Assembly: GCA_964360255.1 (NCBI GenBank)
Contig: CAYHVK010000003.1
Span: 62,001 to 126,000 of the forward strand
Source: CAYHVK01 sp964360255
GTDB taxonomy: Bacteria > Bdellovibrionota > Bdellovibrionia > Bdellovibrionales > UBA1609
Direction of reading: 5' to 3'
DNA: 64,000 nucleotides
Under the pieces are notes generated by a model. That model searched no databases. It had not been told where the DNA came from and saw nothing but the letters and a program-made list of their open reading frames with translations. Both the position numbers and the translations under genes were made by a program. Positions 1 to 9,854 of this stretch are shown here, piece by piece. Numbering within the stretch: the first letter of the stretch is position 1; every line of letters starts with the position of its first letter.

Positions 1-999
1 AACCTCACTTCACGGGACCCAGAAAAATTTTGGACATCAGGTCAATGGATGACAGAGCGAACTGGAGGTTCTGATGTATCAGGCACTTCAACAATCGCTC
101 GCCAAGAGAATCAGGGGTGGAATCTTGAGGGTATTAAGTGGTTCACTTCGGCCACAACTTCACCTATGGCTTTACTTCTCGCTCGCACCGAAGGGGCCGC
201 CGAAGGCAGCCGTGGTCTTTCGCTTTTTTATACTGAACTGAGAGATAAAAATCAGAAGTTGCAGAATATAGAAATCTTAAGGCTGAAAGATAAATTGGGC
301 ACAAAAGCTCTTGCGACAGCAGAGCTCAAGCTCAATAAAACTCCGGCGGAGCCTGTTGGCGAGCTTGGTAGCGGGGTTAAAAAAATATCTTCGTTATTCA
401 ATATTACAAGAATCTACAATTCGGTTTGCGCCACTTCACACATGAGACGGGCGTTAGATTTAGCGCAAGATTACTCTCAAAAACGTCAGGCCTTTGGCAA
501 ACTTCTTGTTAAACTTCCACTTCACAAAAGTTGGCTTGAACATCTCGAGCAAGAATGGGCTCGTTGTTTTAAACTCACTTTTTTCGTTGCCGAACTTTTA
601 GGTAAAGACGAAATGGGTAAAGCCACTGAAACTGAAAAACTGCTTTTAAGAGGTCTTACGCCTATCGTAAAACTCTATACGGCGAAAAAGTGCATGCAGG
701 TGGTCAGCGAAGTTGTCGAAATTTTTGGTGGAGCTGGTTACTGCGAAGATACAGGCATTCCGAAGCTGCTTCGTGATGCCCAAGTTTTCTCTATCTGGGA
801 AGGGGCCACTAATGTGCTAGCTCTTGATTTTTTAAGAGCCGTACAGAAAGAAGGCGTGCTTCAGCCTATCCTTGAAAAAGCGCAAAACGCAGAGCTGAAC
901 AAATTGGCTCAGACGCTGGTGAAAGAACCGGCGGAAGCTGAATCTCGCGCTCGTGAACTTTGCTTTCTTATTGGGGATAGTATCAGCGCGAAGATTTAG
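1..999 (+). CDS. AidB-like acyl-CoA dehydrogenase, C-terminal part (cut by window edge)
   Basis: The reading frame is open from base 1, so the gene starts outside the window; an ATG at 49 is internal. The visible part has the FAD-enzyme signature MTERTGGSDVS near its start and, near the end, a GGAGYCEDTGIPKLLRDA...SIWEGATNVLALD stretch. That stretch is typical of the AidB/ACAD11 branch of acyl-CoA dehydrogenases rather than the fatty-acid-oxidation enzymes. AidB of E. coli belongs to the alkylation (Ada) response, and its physiological substrate is not settled. Here the enzyme could equally be a catabolic acyl-CoA dehydrogenase. Family assignment is confident; the role is not. Confidence 0.85.
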   Translation, partial: NLTSRDPEKFWTSGQWMTERTGGSDVSGTSTIARQENQGWNLEGIKWFTSATTSPMALLLARTEGAAEGSRGLSLFYTELRDKNQKLQNIEILRLKDKLGTKALATAELKLNKTPAEPVGELGSGVKKISSLFNITRIYNSVCATSHMRRALDLAQDYSQKRQAFGKLLVKLPLHKSWLEHLEQEWARCFKLTFFVAELLGKDEMGKATETEKLLLRGLTPIVKLYTAKKCMQVVSEVVEIFGGAGYCEDTGIPKLLRDAQVFSIWEGATNVLALDFLRAVQKEGVLQPILEKAQNAELNKLAQTLVKEPAEAESRARELCFLIGDSISAKI

Positions 1000-1195
1000 T
1001 TTCATATTGAGGCGAAAAACTGTCTCGTTTGAAGAAAATCAAAGTAAAAACTTCCGTCGAACTTTTGTTCAGCAAAGTTTCGGTTTCTGCCCAAGCTTTT
1101 GTCACCACCATTCTAAGATGAGAATAGCTAGACCAAAGTCTTTATCTAATAGGTTTATTGGCCCAGAATAGTATCCATCAGACAAAGGGGTCAAT

Positions 1196-2794
1196 ATGCG
1201 TATGGGTCTTTCAAACATCATTAAAGCCGGATTGGTTCTCGCATCAATCTCTTTAGTGGGTTGCATTGTTGATCAGGGTTCAGAAACGTTACCTACAAAT
1301 TATCCACCACCTGATTTCGAGGTTCCCGCTACAGGTACACCTGAGGTGCCACCAGTGGATGACCCAGAAGATGATCCGCCTGTTGTGATTCAAAACCAAA
1401 AAATTGAAGTGGTGAGCCCGAATCCGACTAAAGATAGCACCGTACAATTAAAAGTTATCGGTGTTGGCTGGCCATGGATGAAAATCGGTCATTCACCAAA
1501 TTGCCAAGATGGAGAATGGGAGATTTTCGCGAGCTCTAAAACGCTTCAATTGCCTACGGGCCAAATGAATAAAGAAGTGATCTTGTCGGCTATGTTTAGC
1601 GATATGGATTCAAACGACAGTATTTGTTATGTGACGACAGTGACTCATGATAATAAAGGTCCAGAGATTATCTTAAAAAGATATCCGGCTCCTTCAATCG
1701 AAGAGGGCGTAGCACCTGAAGTTGAATATCAGATCTCTGATGTCTCTGGTGTGGCCTCATCAACTTGTGGTTTAAATGGTGTAAATAAGGTCTGCCCAGC
1801 CGGTGGTCCTCACGTTGTGACCATGACTCAATTGCCAACAGGCAGTTATGATTTTGCCATCGAAGCCACAGATACATTAGGTAATGTAAGCCGCACTCAC
1901 GTGCCTTGGGAAGTGGTAACATCAGTTCGCCACCTCACTCAAAAATACGAAATCAAAGATCAGCGTAAAGTTGATATCTTAATGGTGATTGATAACTCAG
2001 GTTCAATGGCCTATGAGCAAAAAAGTATGGCGCAGAGAACAAGCAATCTATTATCGGTGATTCGTGGTTTAGATTGGCAGATCGGCGTGACAACAACAGA
2101 TGCGCGCAGTTCTGCGAGCTATGGAGATGGTAAGCTTGTTAAATTCGACAACTACTCAAGTCCGACCTATGTCATTAACAGCAGCATGCCCGAAGCTGAA
2201 GCGCAGAAGAATTTAGCTGATACATTACAGCGTTCAGAAATGGGGAGTGGTTCAGAGCAAGGTATTTTTGCTACCTATCGTGCTCTTGAAAGAAGTCGTT
2301 CGGCCACTGATAAGGCTAGTTTACTGATCCGCCCTGATGCCCAATTCGCATCAGTTGTTATTACAGATGAAGATGAATCGGCGAATGGGGCGAAAAATGA
2401 CCCGCACAATTTAGTTAAATATATCGCTGATACTTTCGGCGGTACAAAGAACTTCTCATTCCATTCTATTATCCATAAGCCCGGCGATACAGGCTGTAAA
2501 GAAGGTGCGGGTTACGGTAACCGTTATAAAACGATTTCGGATTTAACGGGCGGCGTGATCGGTTCTGTTTGTGCGACAGATTACTCGCAACAAGTGATTG
2601 GTATTGCTAATGGTATTCGTAACCTACTTAAGACATTAACTCTTGAGTGTGAGCCGATCGTCGCGCGCGGAATTACCATCACTAAAAACGGCGTGGCTTT
2701 CTCTCAATCCTATACTGTAGAAGGTGTAAACTTGAAATTCTCAAGTGAACTCACTGAAGGTAATTACGCCGTTAGCTACTCTTGCCTTAAATAA
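1196..2794 (+). CDS. lipoprotein with von Willebrand factor A domain
   Basis: The N-terminus is a lipoprotein signal with lipobox LVGC and lipidated Cys23. A Pro/Asp-rich linker follows (about residues 30-65), then about 190 residues of probable Ig-like beta-sandwich sequence. A VWA domain begins near residue 259, with the MIDAS motif D266-x-S268-x-S270 (VIDNSGSM). Several Cys pairs in the C-terminal half suggest disulfides and extracytoplasmic location. VWA domains bind protein ligands through a divalent metal. A second in-frame ATG at 1202 could also start the protein. The gene converges on the aminotransferase gene, 3 bp away. The ligand is unknown. Confidence 0.8.
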   Translation: MRMGLSNIIKAGLVLASISLVGCIVDQGSETLPTNYPPPDFEVPATGTPEVPPVDDPEDDPPVVIQNQKIEVVSPNPTKDSTVQLKVIGVGWPWMKIGHSPNCQDGEWEIFASSKTLQLPTGQMNKEVILSAMFSDMDSNDSICYVTTVTHDNKGPEIILKRYPAPSIEEGVAPEVEYQISDVSGVASSTCGLNGVNKVCPAGGPHVVTMTQLPTGSYDFAIEATDTLGNVSRTHVPWEVVTSVRHLTQKYEIKDQRKVDILMVIDNSGSMAYEQKSMAQRTSNLLSVIRGLDWQIGVTTTDARSSASYGDGKLVKFDNYSSPTYVINSSMPEAEAQKNLADTLQRSEMGSGSEQGIFATYRALERSRSATDKASLLIRPDAQFASVVITDEDESANGAKNDPHNLVKYIADTFGGTKNFSFHSIIHKPGDTGCKEGAGYGNRYKTISDLTGGVIGSVCATDYSQQVIGIANGIRNLLKTLTLECEPIVARGITITKNGVAFSQSYTVEGVNLKFSSELTEGNYAVSYSCLK

Positions 2795-2797
2795 ATC

Positions 2798-3982
2798 TTA
2801 AGCCGATATGCTTCTCAGTATGTCGGCCACTTTCTGAATCTCATTCTCAGTATTATAAATATTCGGGCTTAAGCGCAGCAGCGTTTCGCCGCGAATAAAT
2901 GGCGTTGAGACCACCAACTTGTGCTGTGTGTAGAGTTCTTTCATCAAATTAGGTTTCATCATTTTGATCGGCAATCTAAAGGCGACCAGAGGGCCGTGTA
3001 GATCTTCTGAGTATTCGCTCACGCAAGTCCAGCCCGTGGCTTCTTGCACGGCTTTCTTAGTTTTGCTCAGTAGATCTCTTTGCGTCTTTTTAATTTTATC
3101 GGGACCATGAGTTCTCCAGAATTCGAAGGCGGAAGGGATGCCGTGAAAATCGGCAAAGTTCACTGAGCTATTAATCATCCAGCGTTGAGCCCATTTGTCT
3201 CCGTCACCAAATGAATCGTAATAAGGTGCTATTGTCCCGGTGGTCCAGCCCGCAAAACGCGGCACTAAATGCTTTCGCATATGCTCGGCCACCCAGCCAA
3301 AGCCCGTGCCTTTGGGGCCCATCGTCCATTTATGTAAGTTCGAGCCGTAATAATCTAATGAGTTTGCATCTAGATTTAAATCACTTGAGCCCAAACCATG
3401 GGCGCCATCCACAACAAAGAAGATCCCTTTTTTACGCAGCATTAGGCCAATTTTATTAATAGGAATCTTAAGCCCCGTGCCCGTCATAATATGAGAGAGC
3501 ATAACCATTTTGGTTTCTCTAGAAAGGGCATTCTCAATAGCATTTAAAATCTTCTCTTCGGTGAGCCCGCTTGAAGCCCCGGCTTCATGGCCTTGATAAA
3601 AACTAAATTCGCGAACGCTGAGATTTTCTATTTGGGCTTTATATTCACAGATTTTAACAATTGAGCCGTATTCTAAGTCAGATACCAAAATTTCAGATTT
3701 TTCGGGGAGTTGCAGCGCCATAAGAAAATCATTGAGGGCGTAACTGACATTAGGTCGCAAATAAAGATCTTGAGGGCGGCAATTTAAGAAGTTCGCCAGC
3801 TGTTTTTGTGTGGCCCACATTTTCTCCCAAGCACCGAATATTCCTTCAGTAGGATTAGATTCGTACTTGTTTTTTTCTGTAGCCACAGCGTCAATTACCG
3901 AGGCTGGGGACAAAGACATGCTGCCGGAGTTAAAAAAAAGAATATTTTCTGGATAGCGGAAGTATTGGCGGAATTCAGACAT
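2798..3982 (-). CDS. PLP-dependent class V aminotransferase (isopenicillin-N-epimerase/cysteine-desulfurase-like)
   Basis: This is a fold-type I PLP enzyme of the aminotransferase class V family. The cofactor-binding stretch FFVVDGAHGLGSSD supplies the Asp that contacts the pyridine nitrogen, and YYGSNLHKWTMGPKGTGF carries the Schiff-base Lys. The length (about 394 aa) is normal. The ATG at 3982 is preferred over an upstream TTG at 3997 because AAAGG lies 7-8 nt before it. It is divergent from the polymerase gene across about 34 bp, so the two promoters must overlap. The substrate cannot be told from sequence; isopenicillin N epimerase-like, kynureninase-like and desulfurase-like members all share these motifs. 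Confidence 0.8.
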   Translation of the reverse strand: MSEFRQYFRYPENILFFNSGSMSLSPASVIDAVATEKNKYESNPTEGIFGAWEKMWATQKQLANFLNCRPQDLYLRPNVSYALNDFLMALQLPEKSEILVSDLEYGSIVKICEYKAQIENLSVREFSFYQGHEAGASSGLTEEKILNAIENALSRETKMVMLSHIMTGTGLKIPINKIGLMLRKKGIFFVVDGAHGLGSSDLNLDANSLDYYGSNLHKWTMGPKGTGFGWVAEHMRKHLVPRFAGWTTGTIAPYYDSFGDGDKWAQRWMINSSVNFADFHGIPSAFEFWRTHGPDKIKKTQRDLLSKTKKAVQEATGWTCVSEYSEDLHGPLVAFRLPIKMMKPNLMKELYTQHKLVVSTPFIRGETLLRLSPNIYNTENEIQKVADILRSISA

Positions 3983-4016
3983 TGCTAGGCCTTTCAAGGT
4001 CGACTAATCTAAATGT

Positions 4017-5240
4017 ATGGCAATCTCATTTCTCTACCTTGATTTAAACTCATTTTTTGCTTCTTGTGAACAACAAGAAAACCCTGAGTTAAGAGGCCGC
4101 CCCGTTGCCGTTATATCCACTTTGGCTGAGAACACTTCGGTTATTGCGGCCAGTTATGAGGCCAAAAAATTTGGCATTAAAACCGGCACTAAAGTTTATG
4201 AAGCTAGAAAGATGTGCCCCGATATAATTTTCGTCGCTGGCAATCATCGTATTTACATTGAGTATCACCATAAAATCATCGATGCGGTTGATTCATGTGT
4301 TCCTATTCACTCGGTTTGCTCCATTGATGAAATCGCCTGTGAACTTAAGGGATCGCAAAAGATCACTGAGAATGCGGTGGCCTTAGCCGAGAAAATTAAA
4401 AAAGCTCTGCGCGAAAGAGTCGGCGAATTCATGAAAGGCTCAATTGGTATCGGCCCTAATATTCTGCTCGCAAAAATGGCGGCAGATATGAAGAAGCCCG
4501 ATGGGCTCACGATTGTTGATTCGCAAGATCTGCCGCAGAGACTTTTTGGTTTAAAGTTACAAGATGTGCCGGGCATTGGTTACAAAATGAATCAGCGTTT
4601 AAATGAGCGTGGCGTCCATACGATGGAGCGCCTTCTCACTTCAAGTGTCGCCGAAATGCGATCGCTCTGGGGCGGCGTTTTAGGTGAAAGGTACTATCGT
4701 CTTTTTCGCGGCGAGCAGATTGAGATGACGAAAAGTGAGCAAAAATCCATTGGCCATTCTCATGTGATGCCGCCAAAACAGCGTTCTCATGAGGGCAGCA
4801 AGATTGTGGCCATGAAGCTCATTTACAAGACTGCCAATCGCCTTCGTAAGGCCGGTTTTATGGCCCGCGAAATGTCGGTTTCTATCAAATGTATTGGCGT
4901 CTCTTATGAATTGCCAACCCGTTATGAAAAGAGTTTTAAATTTAACGAAACCCAGGACACCAGTCATTTTATCGGTCTTATCGAAGATTTTTTCACCCAG
5001 ATCCCGGTTTCGGTCAAGCCTCTCAAGGCCAGCGTGGTGCTTTCAAATTTTATTCATGAGGCTGAGCACCAGCTTAATTTCTTTGATAACGATAAGAAAA
5101 ATCATCTTTTTAAAATTGTTGATCGTATTAACGAAAAATATGGCAAGAATGCAGTTTATCCGAGTAGTTTACTCAAAGAAATGAAGTCAGCCCCTACTCG
5201 TATTGCTTTTACCCGCATCCCAGAGCTCGATGAAATTTGA
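4017..5240 (+). CDS. dinB: Y-family DNA polymerase (DinB/Pol IV type)
   Basis: This is a translesion polymerase. Palm-domain metal ligands are visible as D9 in FLYLDLNSFFAS and D104-E105 in SIDE. A helix-hairpin-helix-like thumb segment DVPGIGYKMNQRL follows, then a little-finger domain to about residue 350. Its 407 aa exceed E. coli Pol IV (351 aa), mainly because of a C-terminal tail that lacks the usual QLxLF clamp-binding motif, although QLNFFD near residue 352 resembles one. The gene is followed immediately (TGATG overlap) by a membrane histidine kinase gene, an unusual partner. It could be a UmuC-like member, but no umuD is nearby. Confidence 0.85.
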   Translation: MAISFLYLDLNSFFASCEQQENPELRGRPVAVISTLAENTSVIAASYEAKKFGIKTGTKVYEARKMCPDIIFVAGNHRIYIEYHHKIIDAVDSCVPIHSVCSIDEIACELKGSQKITENAVALAEKIKKALRERVGEFMKGSIGIGPNILLAKMAADMKKPDGLTIVDSQDLPQRLFGLKLQDVPGIGYKMNQRLNERGVHTMERLLTSSVAEMRSLWGGVLGERYYRLFRGEQIEMTKSEQKSIGHSHVMPPKQRSHEGSKIVAMKLIYKTANRLRKAGFMAREMSVSIKCIGVSYELPTRYEKSFKFNETQDTSHFIGLIEDFFTQIPVSVKPLKASVVLSNFIHEAEHQLNFFDNDKKNHLFKIVDRINEKYGKNAVYPSSLLKEMKSAPTRIAFTRIPELDEI

Positions 5241-8194
5241 TGCGGAAATATAAATATATACTTTTTATTGCCGCTCTTTATTTCTTAATCGCTCGAGCGG
5301 GCCTGGCACTGACGACTATTAACCACACATCATCTCCCATTTGGCCGGCGACGGGTCTTGCCATTGCCCTGCTTTATTATTTCGGAACCAAATATTGGTT
5401 TGGTATTTTTCTAGGCGCCTTCTTAGCCAACTTTTTTACCGATGTGCCGGCTTATGTCGCAGGGCTCATCTGCTTTGGTAATGCTTTAGAAGCTTTTGTC
5501 GGCGTCGTTATTTTAGTTGTAGTCAGAAACTGGCGAGCACGAAATCACGAAAAAGACGGTGAAATTCTAGGTATAGTCACCGCCAGTTTTTTTGCTTCGG
5601 CCGTGAGTTCAACAACAGGTACACTAGCCCTTCTTCTTTCTAATGTAATACCTCCTGATCAAGCACAATTGACCTGGATCACGTGGTGGTCGGGAGATGT
5701 GGTGGGCGGAATCGTTGCCTTTCCGGTGGCGATGTACGCTTTAAGAAATGCGATCAAGATGAACTGGGCGAAAGCCATCAAGTTAGCGGCCGTAGGATTA
5801 GTCGCTTTTGCTATTGGTGTTTTTGTTTTTGCTTATAAAGTAGGTGAGCCTTACGCTTTCTTAGTATTCTTAGGTCTATTATTGGCGTTATACATAGCGG
5901 ACGAGCTCGGTCTTTATTTTTCTTTTGTCATCGTCGCCGTCACTTCAGTGATTTTTACTTTATTGGGCTATGGCCCGTTTGTTGTCGGCTCAACTAATCA
6001 CAATTTAATGGCCTTACAGCTCTTCTTAGGTAGTTTAGGCTTAACAACTTTTGTCTTGGCAGAATTTCATAAATTTATTCCGCTGCGCTACTTGGCACGG
6101 CCACTTATTATCGGCTGGCTGATTTCAGGAACCATTTTTCATACTTATTATCAACAGCATGTGATGCGCGATCAGATGCGACTGAGATCTTTAGCGCGTG
6201 AGTACACTTCACGAATCGAAAATCAATTTCAACTTCATCGCCGGGCTTTGCGCGCCAGTTCTGGCTTATTTACGGCTAATGATAATATGACTCGTAGAGA
6301 ATGGAAAATTTTTACCGATACACTTGATATCAAGCTTAGATTTCGTGCCATGCTGGGGATTGGATATATTAAGCCAGTTCATAAAAGTGAAGTGGCGGCC
6401 TATGAAAAACAACAACGTCAGTTATACTCTGACTTTACCATTAAGCCGGTAAGAGCCTTAACCGTTGGTTCAGAGAGAATTAAATCTGACTGGTCTTATA
6501 TTATTGAATTTCTAGAGCCTGAAGAGTTAGCGAGCGCTATTGGTTTGGATGTCGCCACCGAAAAATATCGTTTTGATGCTGCTAATATGGCTCGCGATAC
6601 AGGTTATACCACTCTCAGTCGCAATATTTCATTAAGAATTAGTAAAAACAAGGGTGCTGGCTTTTTGCTTTTTGTGCCGGTTTATAAATTTGGTTGGCCT
6701 GTTAAAACAATTGAAGAGCGTCGCGCGGCCCACAAGGGCTGGATGTATGCTCCGCTGCTTATGCAAGATTTAGTCACGACGTCAATGGAAGGCAGCAAAG
6801 CTGAGTTAGATTACGAAGTGTATCTCAAGGTCGATGACCGTAAATTATTACTGACAACTTCAAATGGTTTTTTCAGTAATAATCCGCGATACACCCCACT
6901 TGTTACTGAGACGAACATTTCGAATCAAACTTTTATTATTCAATGGCAGCCGAATGCTAATTTTATCAGCTCGCGAGACTTCACTCTCTCGTGGGTGGGC
7001 GCAATGGGTGTGCTTTTAACGCTGGCGACAGCGTGGATGCTTATGAACTCTCAGACTTTTATGGCTCGCGCTGAAGCCATCGTGCAAGATCAGACCAAGT
7101 TAATTTCAGAACGAAATCACCTTTGGCAAGCGCTAATGGAATCGGCCCCGGTGGGTGTTATGCACGTGGATATTACTGGAGACTGGCGCTATGCCAACTC
7201 AAAATGGTATGAGCTCATGGGCTCAGCCAAAAATCGTGCTGAATTTCTATCAGAAACCGTGCCTAAAATTCATTGGGCTGACCGAGAGCATTTTAACAAA
7301 ATATGGGAGAGCTATTTAAAATCGGGCACTGATATTCATACTGAATTTCGTCTCGTCCAACATGATGGATCTATGAAATGGCTTATTGTCAGCGCGACGG
7401 GTATTATAAATGATGAAGGTCAAAGGGTCGGTCACGTTTGTGTCGCCATTGATCAGACTCAGCAGAAAGAACAAGCTTTACTTCTTGAAAAAGAGCGCGC
7501 CCGTATGGTCGAGTCGGCTAAAATGGCTTCGCTAGGTGAAATGGCTGGTGGTATGGCTCATGAAATTAACAATCCTTTGACGATCATCTTGGCCCGATCT
7601 GAACAGCTTCGCCGAATGCAATTTGAAAAGATCACTCGCGAATTTATTAATGAGCAAACAGCTAAAATAGAAAGTACCGCTCAAAGAATTGCTAAAATTG
7701 TGAGAGGTCTAAGAGCTTTTTCACGTAATGCCGAAAACGATGAAATGGTACCATCCAGCATAAAATCCATTATGGATGATACTTTATCGCTCTGCAGTGA
7801 GAAAATTAAGATAAATCATATCAATTTATCTGTAAGTGATCTGAAAGACTGGCAAATTTTATGTCGTCCCTCTGAAATATCTCAGGTTTTACTGAACTTA
7901 ATCACCAACGCCTTTGACGCTATTTCGGGTCAACCTGACCCATGGATTCGCATAGAAGTACATGTAAACAGTGGCAATTTAGTTATTCGGGTTACAGACT
8001 CTGGTACAGGAATACCTTTTCAAGTCGCAGATAAGATTATGACACCATTTTTTACTACTAAAGAAGTTGGCAAAGGAACGGGCCTAGGGTTAAGTATTTC
8101 TAAGGGGATTGTCGAGCTTCACGGCGGAAGTCTTAGACTGGATCGTCAAAACGCAAACACAAGTTTCGTTATTGAACTCCCTCTGCACGCTTAA
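5240..8194 (+). CDS. membrane histidine kinase: MASE1-CHASE-PAS-HisKA-HATPase
   Basis: A sensor kinase of about 984 aa. Residues 1-290 are hydrophobic multi-span sequence of MASE1 type (INHTSSPIWPATGLAIALLY). A periplasmic CHASE-like domain (about 310-580) and another membrane span near 590 follow. Then come a PAS domain (about 630-760), a HisKA box with phospho-acceptor H774 (GGMAHEINNPL), and a HATPase with N-box NLITNAFDAI and G-box GKGTGLGLSISKG. The ATG at 5240 shares a base with the dinB stop; a TTG at 5237 is less likely. A stand-alone receiver gene follows after 13 bp and is probably its partner. The ligand is unknown. Confidence 0.88.
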   Translation: MRKYKYILFIAALYFLIARAGLALTTINHTSSPIWPATGLAIALLYYFGTKYWFGIFLGAFLANFFTDVPAYVAGLICFGNALEAFVGVVILVVVRNWRARNHEKDGEILGIVTASFFASAVSSTTGTLALLLSNVIPPDQAQLTWITWWSGDVVGGIVAFPVAMYALRNAIKMNWAKAIKLAAVGLVAFAIGVFVFAYKVGEPYAFLVFLGLLLALYIADELGLYFSFVIVAVTSVIFTLLGYGPFVVGSTNHNLMALQLFLGSLGLTTFVLAEFHKFIPLRYLARPLIIGWLISGTIFHTYYQQHVMRDQMRLRSLAREYTSRIENQFQLHRRALRASSGLFTANDNMTRREWKIFTDTLDIKLRFRAMLGIGYIKPVHKSEVAAYEKQQRQLYSDFTIKPVRALTVGSERIKSDWSYIIEFLEPEELASAIGLDVATEKYRFDAANMARDTGYTTLSRNISLRISKNKGAGFLLFVPVYKFGWPVKTIEERRAAHKGWMYAPLLMQDLVTTSMEGSKAELDYEVYLKVDDRKLLLTTSNGFFSNNPRYTPLVTETNISNQTFIIQWQPNANFISSRDFTLSWVGAMGVLLTLATAWMLMNSQTFMARAEAIVQDQTKLISERNHLWQALMESAPVGVMHVDITGDWRYANSKWYELMGSAKNRAEFLSETVPKIHWADREHFNKIWESYLKSGTDIHTEFRLVQHDGSMKWLIVSATGIINDEGQRVGHVCVAIDQTQQKEQALLLEKERARMVESAKMASLGEMAGGMAHEINNPLTIILARSEQLRRMQFEKITREFINEQTAKIESTAQRIAKIVRGLRAFSRNAENDEMVPSSIKSIMDDTLSLCSEKIKINHINLSVSDLKDWQILCRPSEISQVLLNLITNAFDAISGQPDPWIRIEVHVNSGNLVIRVTDSGTGIPFQVADKIMTPFFTTKEVGKGTGLGLSISKGIVELHGGSLRLDRQNANTSFVIELPLHA

Positions 8195-8207
8195 AGAAAA
8201 GTAGAGA

Positions 8208-8585
8208 ATGGAAACCAACAAAGATATTCGTGTCCTTTTAGTCGAAGATGAGCCAGATCTTCGTGAGCTGCTGAGTTCTGAGCTAGAATTAAACGGCTAC
8301 AATGTTATCGCGGCCGGTGGTGGCCAAGAAGCTTTTAAATTTTTTTCTGAAAATGAAATCGATCTTGTTGTTTCAGATCTCAAGATGGGTTTGGGCAGCG
8401 GAATGGATTTATTAAAAAGTATTCGCGACAATTCTACAGCCCATACACCTGTCATATTGATGAGTGGTTACTCTGATTTTGATAATAAAGAAGCAAGTAG
8501 CCTTGGCGCACAAATGCTTCTGCATAAACCCTTCAGTCTTGAGAGTTTTGTAAGCGCGGTCGAAGAGGCTTTAGCTAAATCTTAA
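8208..8585 (+). CDS. single-domain response regulator (receiver)
   Basis: This 125-aa CheY-like receiver has all key residues: acidic pocket E13-D14, phospho-acceptor D57 (VVSDLKMG), S86 as the switch Ser/Thr, and K107 in HKPFS. It has no output domain. It lies 13 bp after the MASE1/CHASE histidine kinase gene and almost certainly receives phosphate from it, acting by protein-protein contact or as a phosphate sink. It converges end to end with the alkC-like gene. Confidence 0.9.
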   Translation: METNKDIRVLLVEDEPDLRELLSSELELNGYNVIAAGGGQEAFKFFSENEIDLVVSDLKMGLGSGMDLLKSIRDNSTAHTPVILMSGYSDFDNKEASSLGAQMLLHKPFSLESFVSAVEEALAKS

Positions 8586-9707
8586 TTAAGCCTTCAGCGT
8601 CCATTTTTTTTGAGCTAGTACAGCCCCATTCACTTGCACGTCTAATTTATGAACACCGCTATTATAGCGCCGAGTGGTAATAGGTTTTAAGGTATGCCGT
8701 TTTTGAATCTTTAGTTTTTCACCAGGCTTTAAAATTACGTTTTTTAATTTAAAAACTTTGCGAGAGTGCTGACCGTTCGCCATAACGAAGTGAATGGCGT
8801 AATCGATAATAATTTTCTGCTGTTTCTTAGCTTCAGATTCAATTATAAAATCAAACTCTAAGGTCTCGTTGATTTTTAAATCTGCCTGACGAAGTTTAAA
8901 CTGGCTGAGGCGGATTTTCGAATCTAAGTTGGCACCGATCAACTGTAAAGCTTTTGGGTTTCCCGCCTTAATCAGGGAGCGTAAAGAGTGGCGAATAATC
9001 CAATCAATTTTAGCTTTATGTTCAGCAGGGGCTTTCTTTTGCCAGCTCTTTAAAAGGGCTAAAACCGTATCCGGATTGTCTTTAGAAATATCATTAATAT
9101 GGTTGGCCACGCTTTTTCTGACGTACAGCTCATCGTCATATTTCAATTTTTCTAAAAGCCGAATGCCCAGTTCGGGATTTTTTATATGGCCATGAAGTTT
9201 TTCACCCCAAGGAAGGCGAGGGCGCGAGCCTTCTGAGGCCCAGCGCCGAACATGGACATTTTCATCTTGGGTGCACTTATCTAAGAATTTTAAGGTTTCT
9301 TGAGGATGTTCGCGCAGAAAGGGTCGAACAGCAAATTCACCGGTGAAAAGCTGAGTGATTTCATGGAGCGCTTCTAAAGAGGCTTTAGGGTTGCCGATCC
9401 CATAAGTTTGGATAAATTCGGTGTAGGGCCAGAGATCGAAGCCAGATAAGTTGTTGAATTTTAAAGACTTTAATAAAATTTCAAGAGCTTTGGGGTAACT
9501 TTGGGGAAGTGTTTTTTTAAGTTGTTCACGTAATAAAATCACTCTTTGTTTGAGTTCTAGCGGAGCCAGTTTTTGTGTCGCTGACACGAAGGTTTTTTTA
9601 TCAAAATCTTTATCAGCTGAAGCTAGAGCTGAAGCCATTTTTTTTACAACGACCTCAGAAATCATATGTTTAAACGCGTTTGGGTTTTCAGTTTTAGTCT
9701 TTGTCAT
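8586..9707 (-). CDS. alkC: AlkC-type 3-methyladenine DNA glycosylase (HEAT repeats plus Ig-like tail)
   Basis: This alpha-helical HEAT-like repeat protein of about 373 aa carries the motif VRRWASEGSRPRLPWG, which I know from the AlkC family. AlkC removes 3-methyladenine and related cationic lesions from DNA without base flipping. The last 90 residues (about 280-373) are beta-rich, ending KLDVQVNGAVLAQKKWTL, and match the Ig-like C-terminal domain known in longer AlkC proteins. The frame stays open upstream to 9854, but ATG 9707 (MTKTKTENPNAF) fits the family start and leaves 147 bp for divergent promoters with the carboxypeptidase gene. The start is moderately certain, the family well supported. 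Confidence 0.8.
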   Translation of the reverse strand: MTKTKTENPNAFKHMISEVVVKKMASALASADKDFDKKTFVSATQKLAPLELKQRVILLREQLKKTLPQSYPKALEILLKSLKFNNLSGFDLWPYTEFIQTYGIGNPKASLEALHEITQLFTGEFAVRPFLREHPQETLKFLDKCTQDENVHVRRWASEGSRPRLPWGEKLHGHIKNPELGIRLLEKLKYDDELYVRKSVANHINDISKDNPDTVLALLKSWQKKAPAEHKAKIDWIIRHSLRSLIKAGNPKALQLIGANLDSKIRLSQFKLRQADLKINETLEFDFIIESEAKKQQKIIIDYAIHFVMANGQHSRKVFKLKNVILKPGEKLKIQKRHTLKPITTRRYNSGVHKLDVQVNGAVLAQKKWTLKA

Positions 9708-9854
9708 AATCTTTCGGAGTTTCAGGTCTATGAATGGGAGTTTTGCCTCCTGTTTAGATCGCAAAACTCTAAGGTGGTAAAGCATTTTTTTTCTTGTCCC
9801 CAGCTTTGAATTGGGCTTTACTGGCTTGGTTTTGAAGCATCTGGGGGAATACAC

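Noticed and set aside
953..1171. 72-aa ORF overlapping the end of the AidB-like gene
   Set aside because: No ribosome-binding site, no recognisable composition, overlaps a real gene; treated as chance.
9708..9854. N-terminal extension of the AlkC-like frame (49 residues)
   Set aside because: It would abut the divergent gene start and remove the intergenic promoter space; family members start near ATG 9707.
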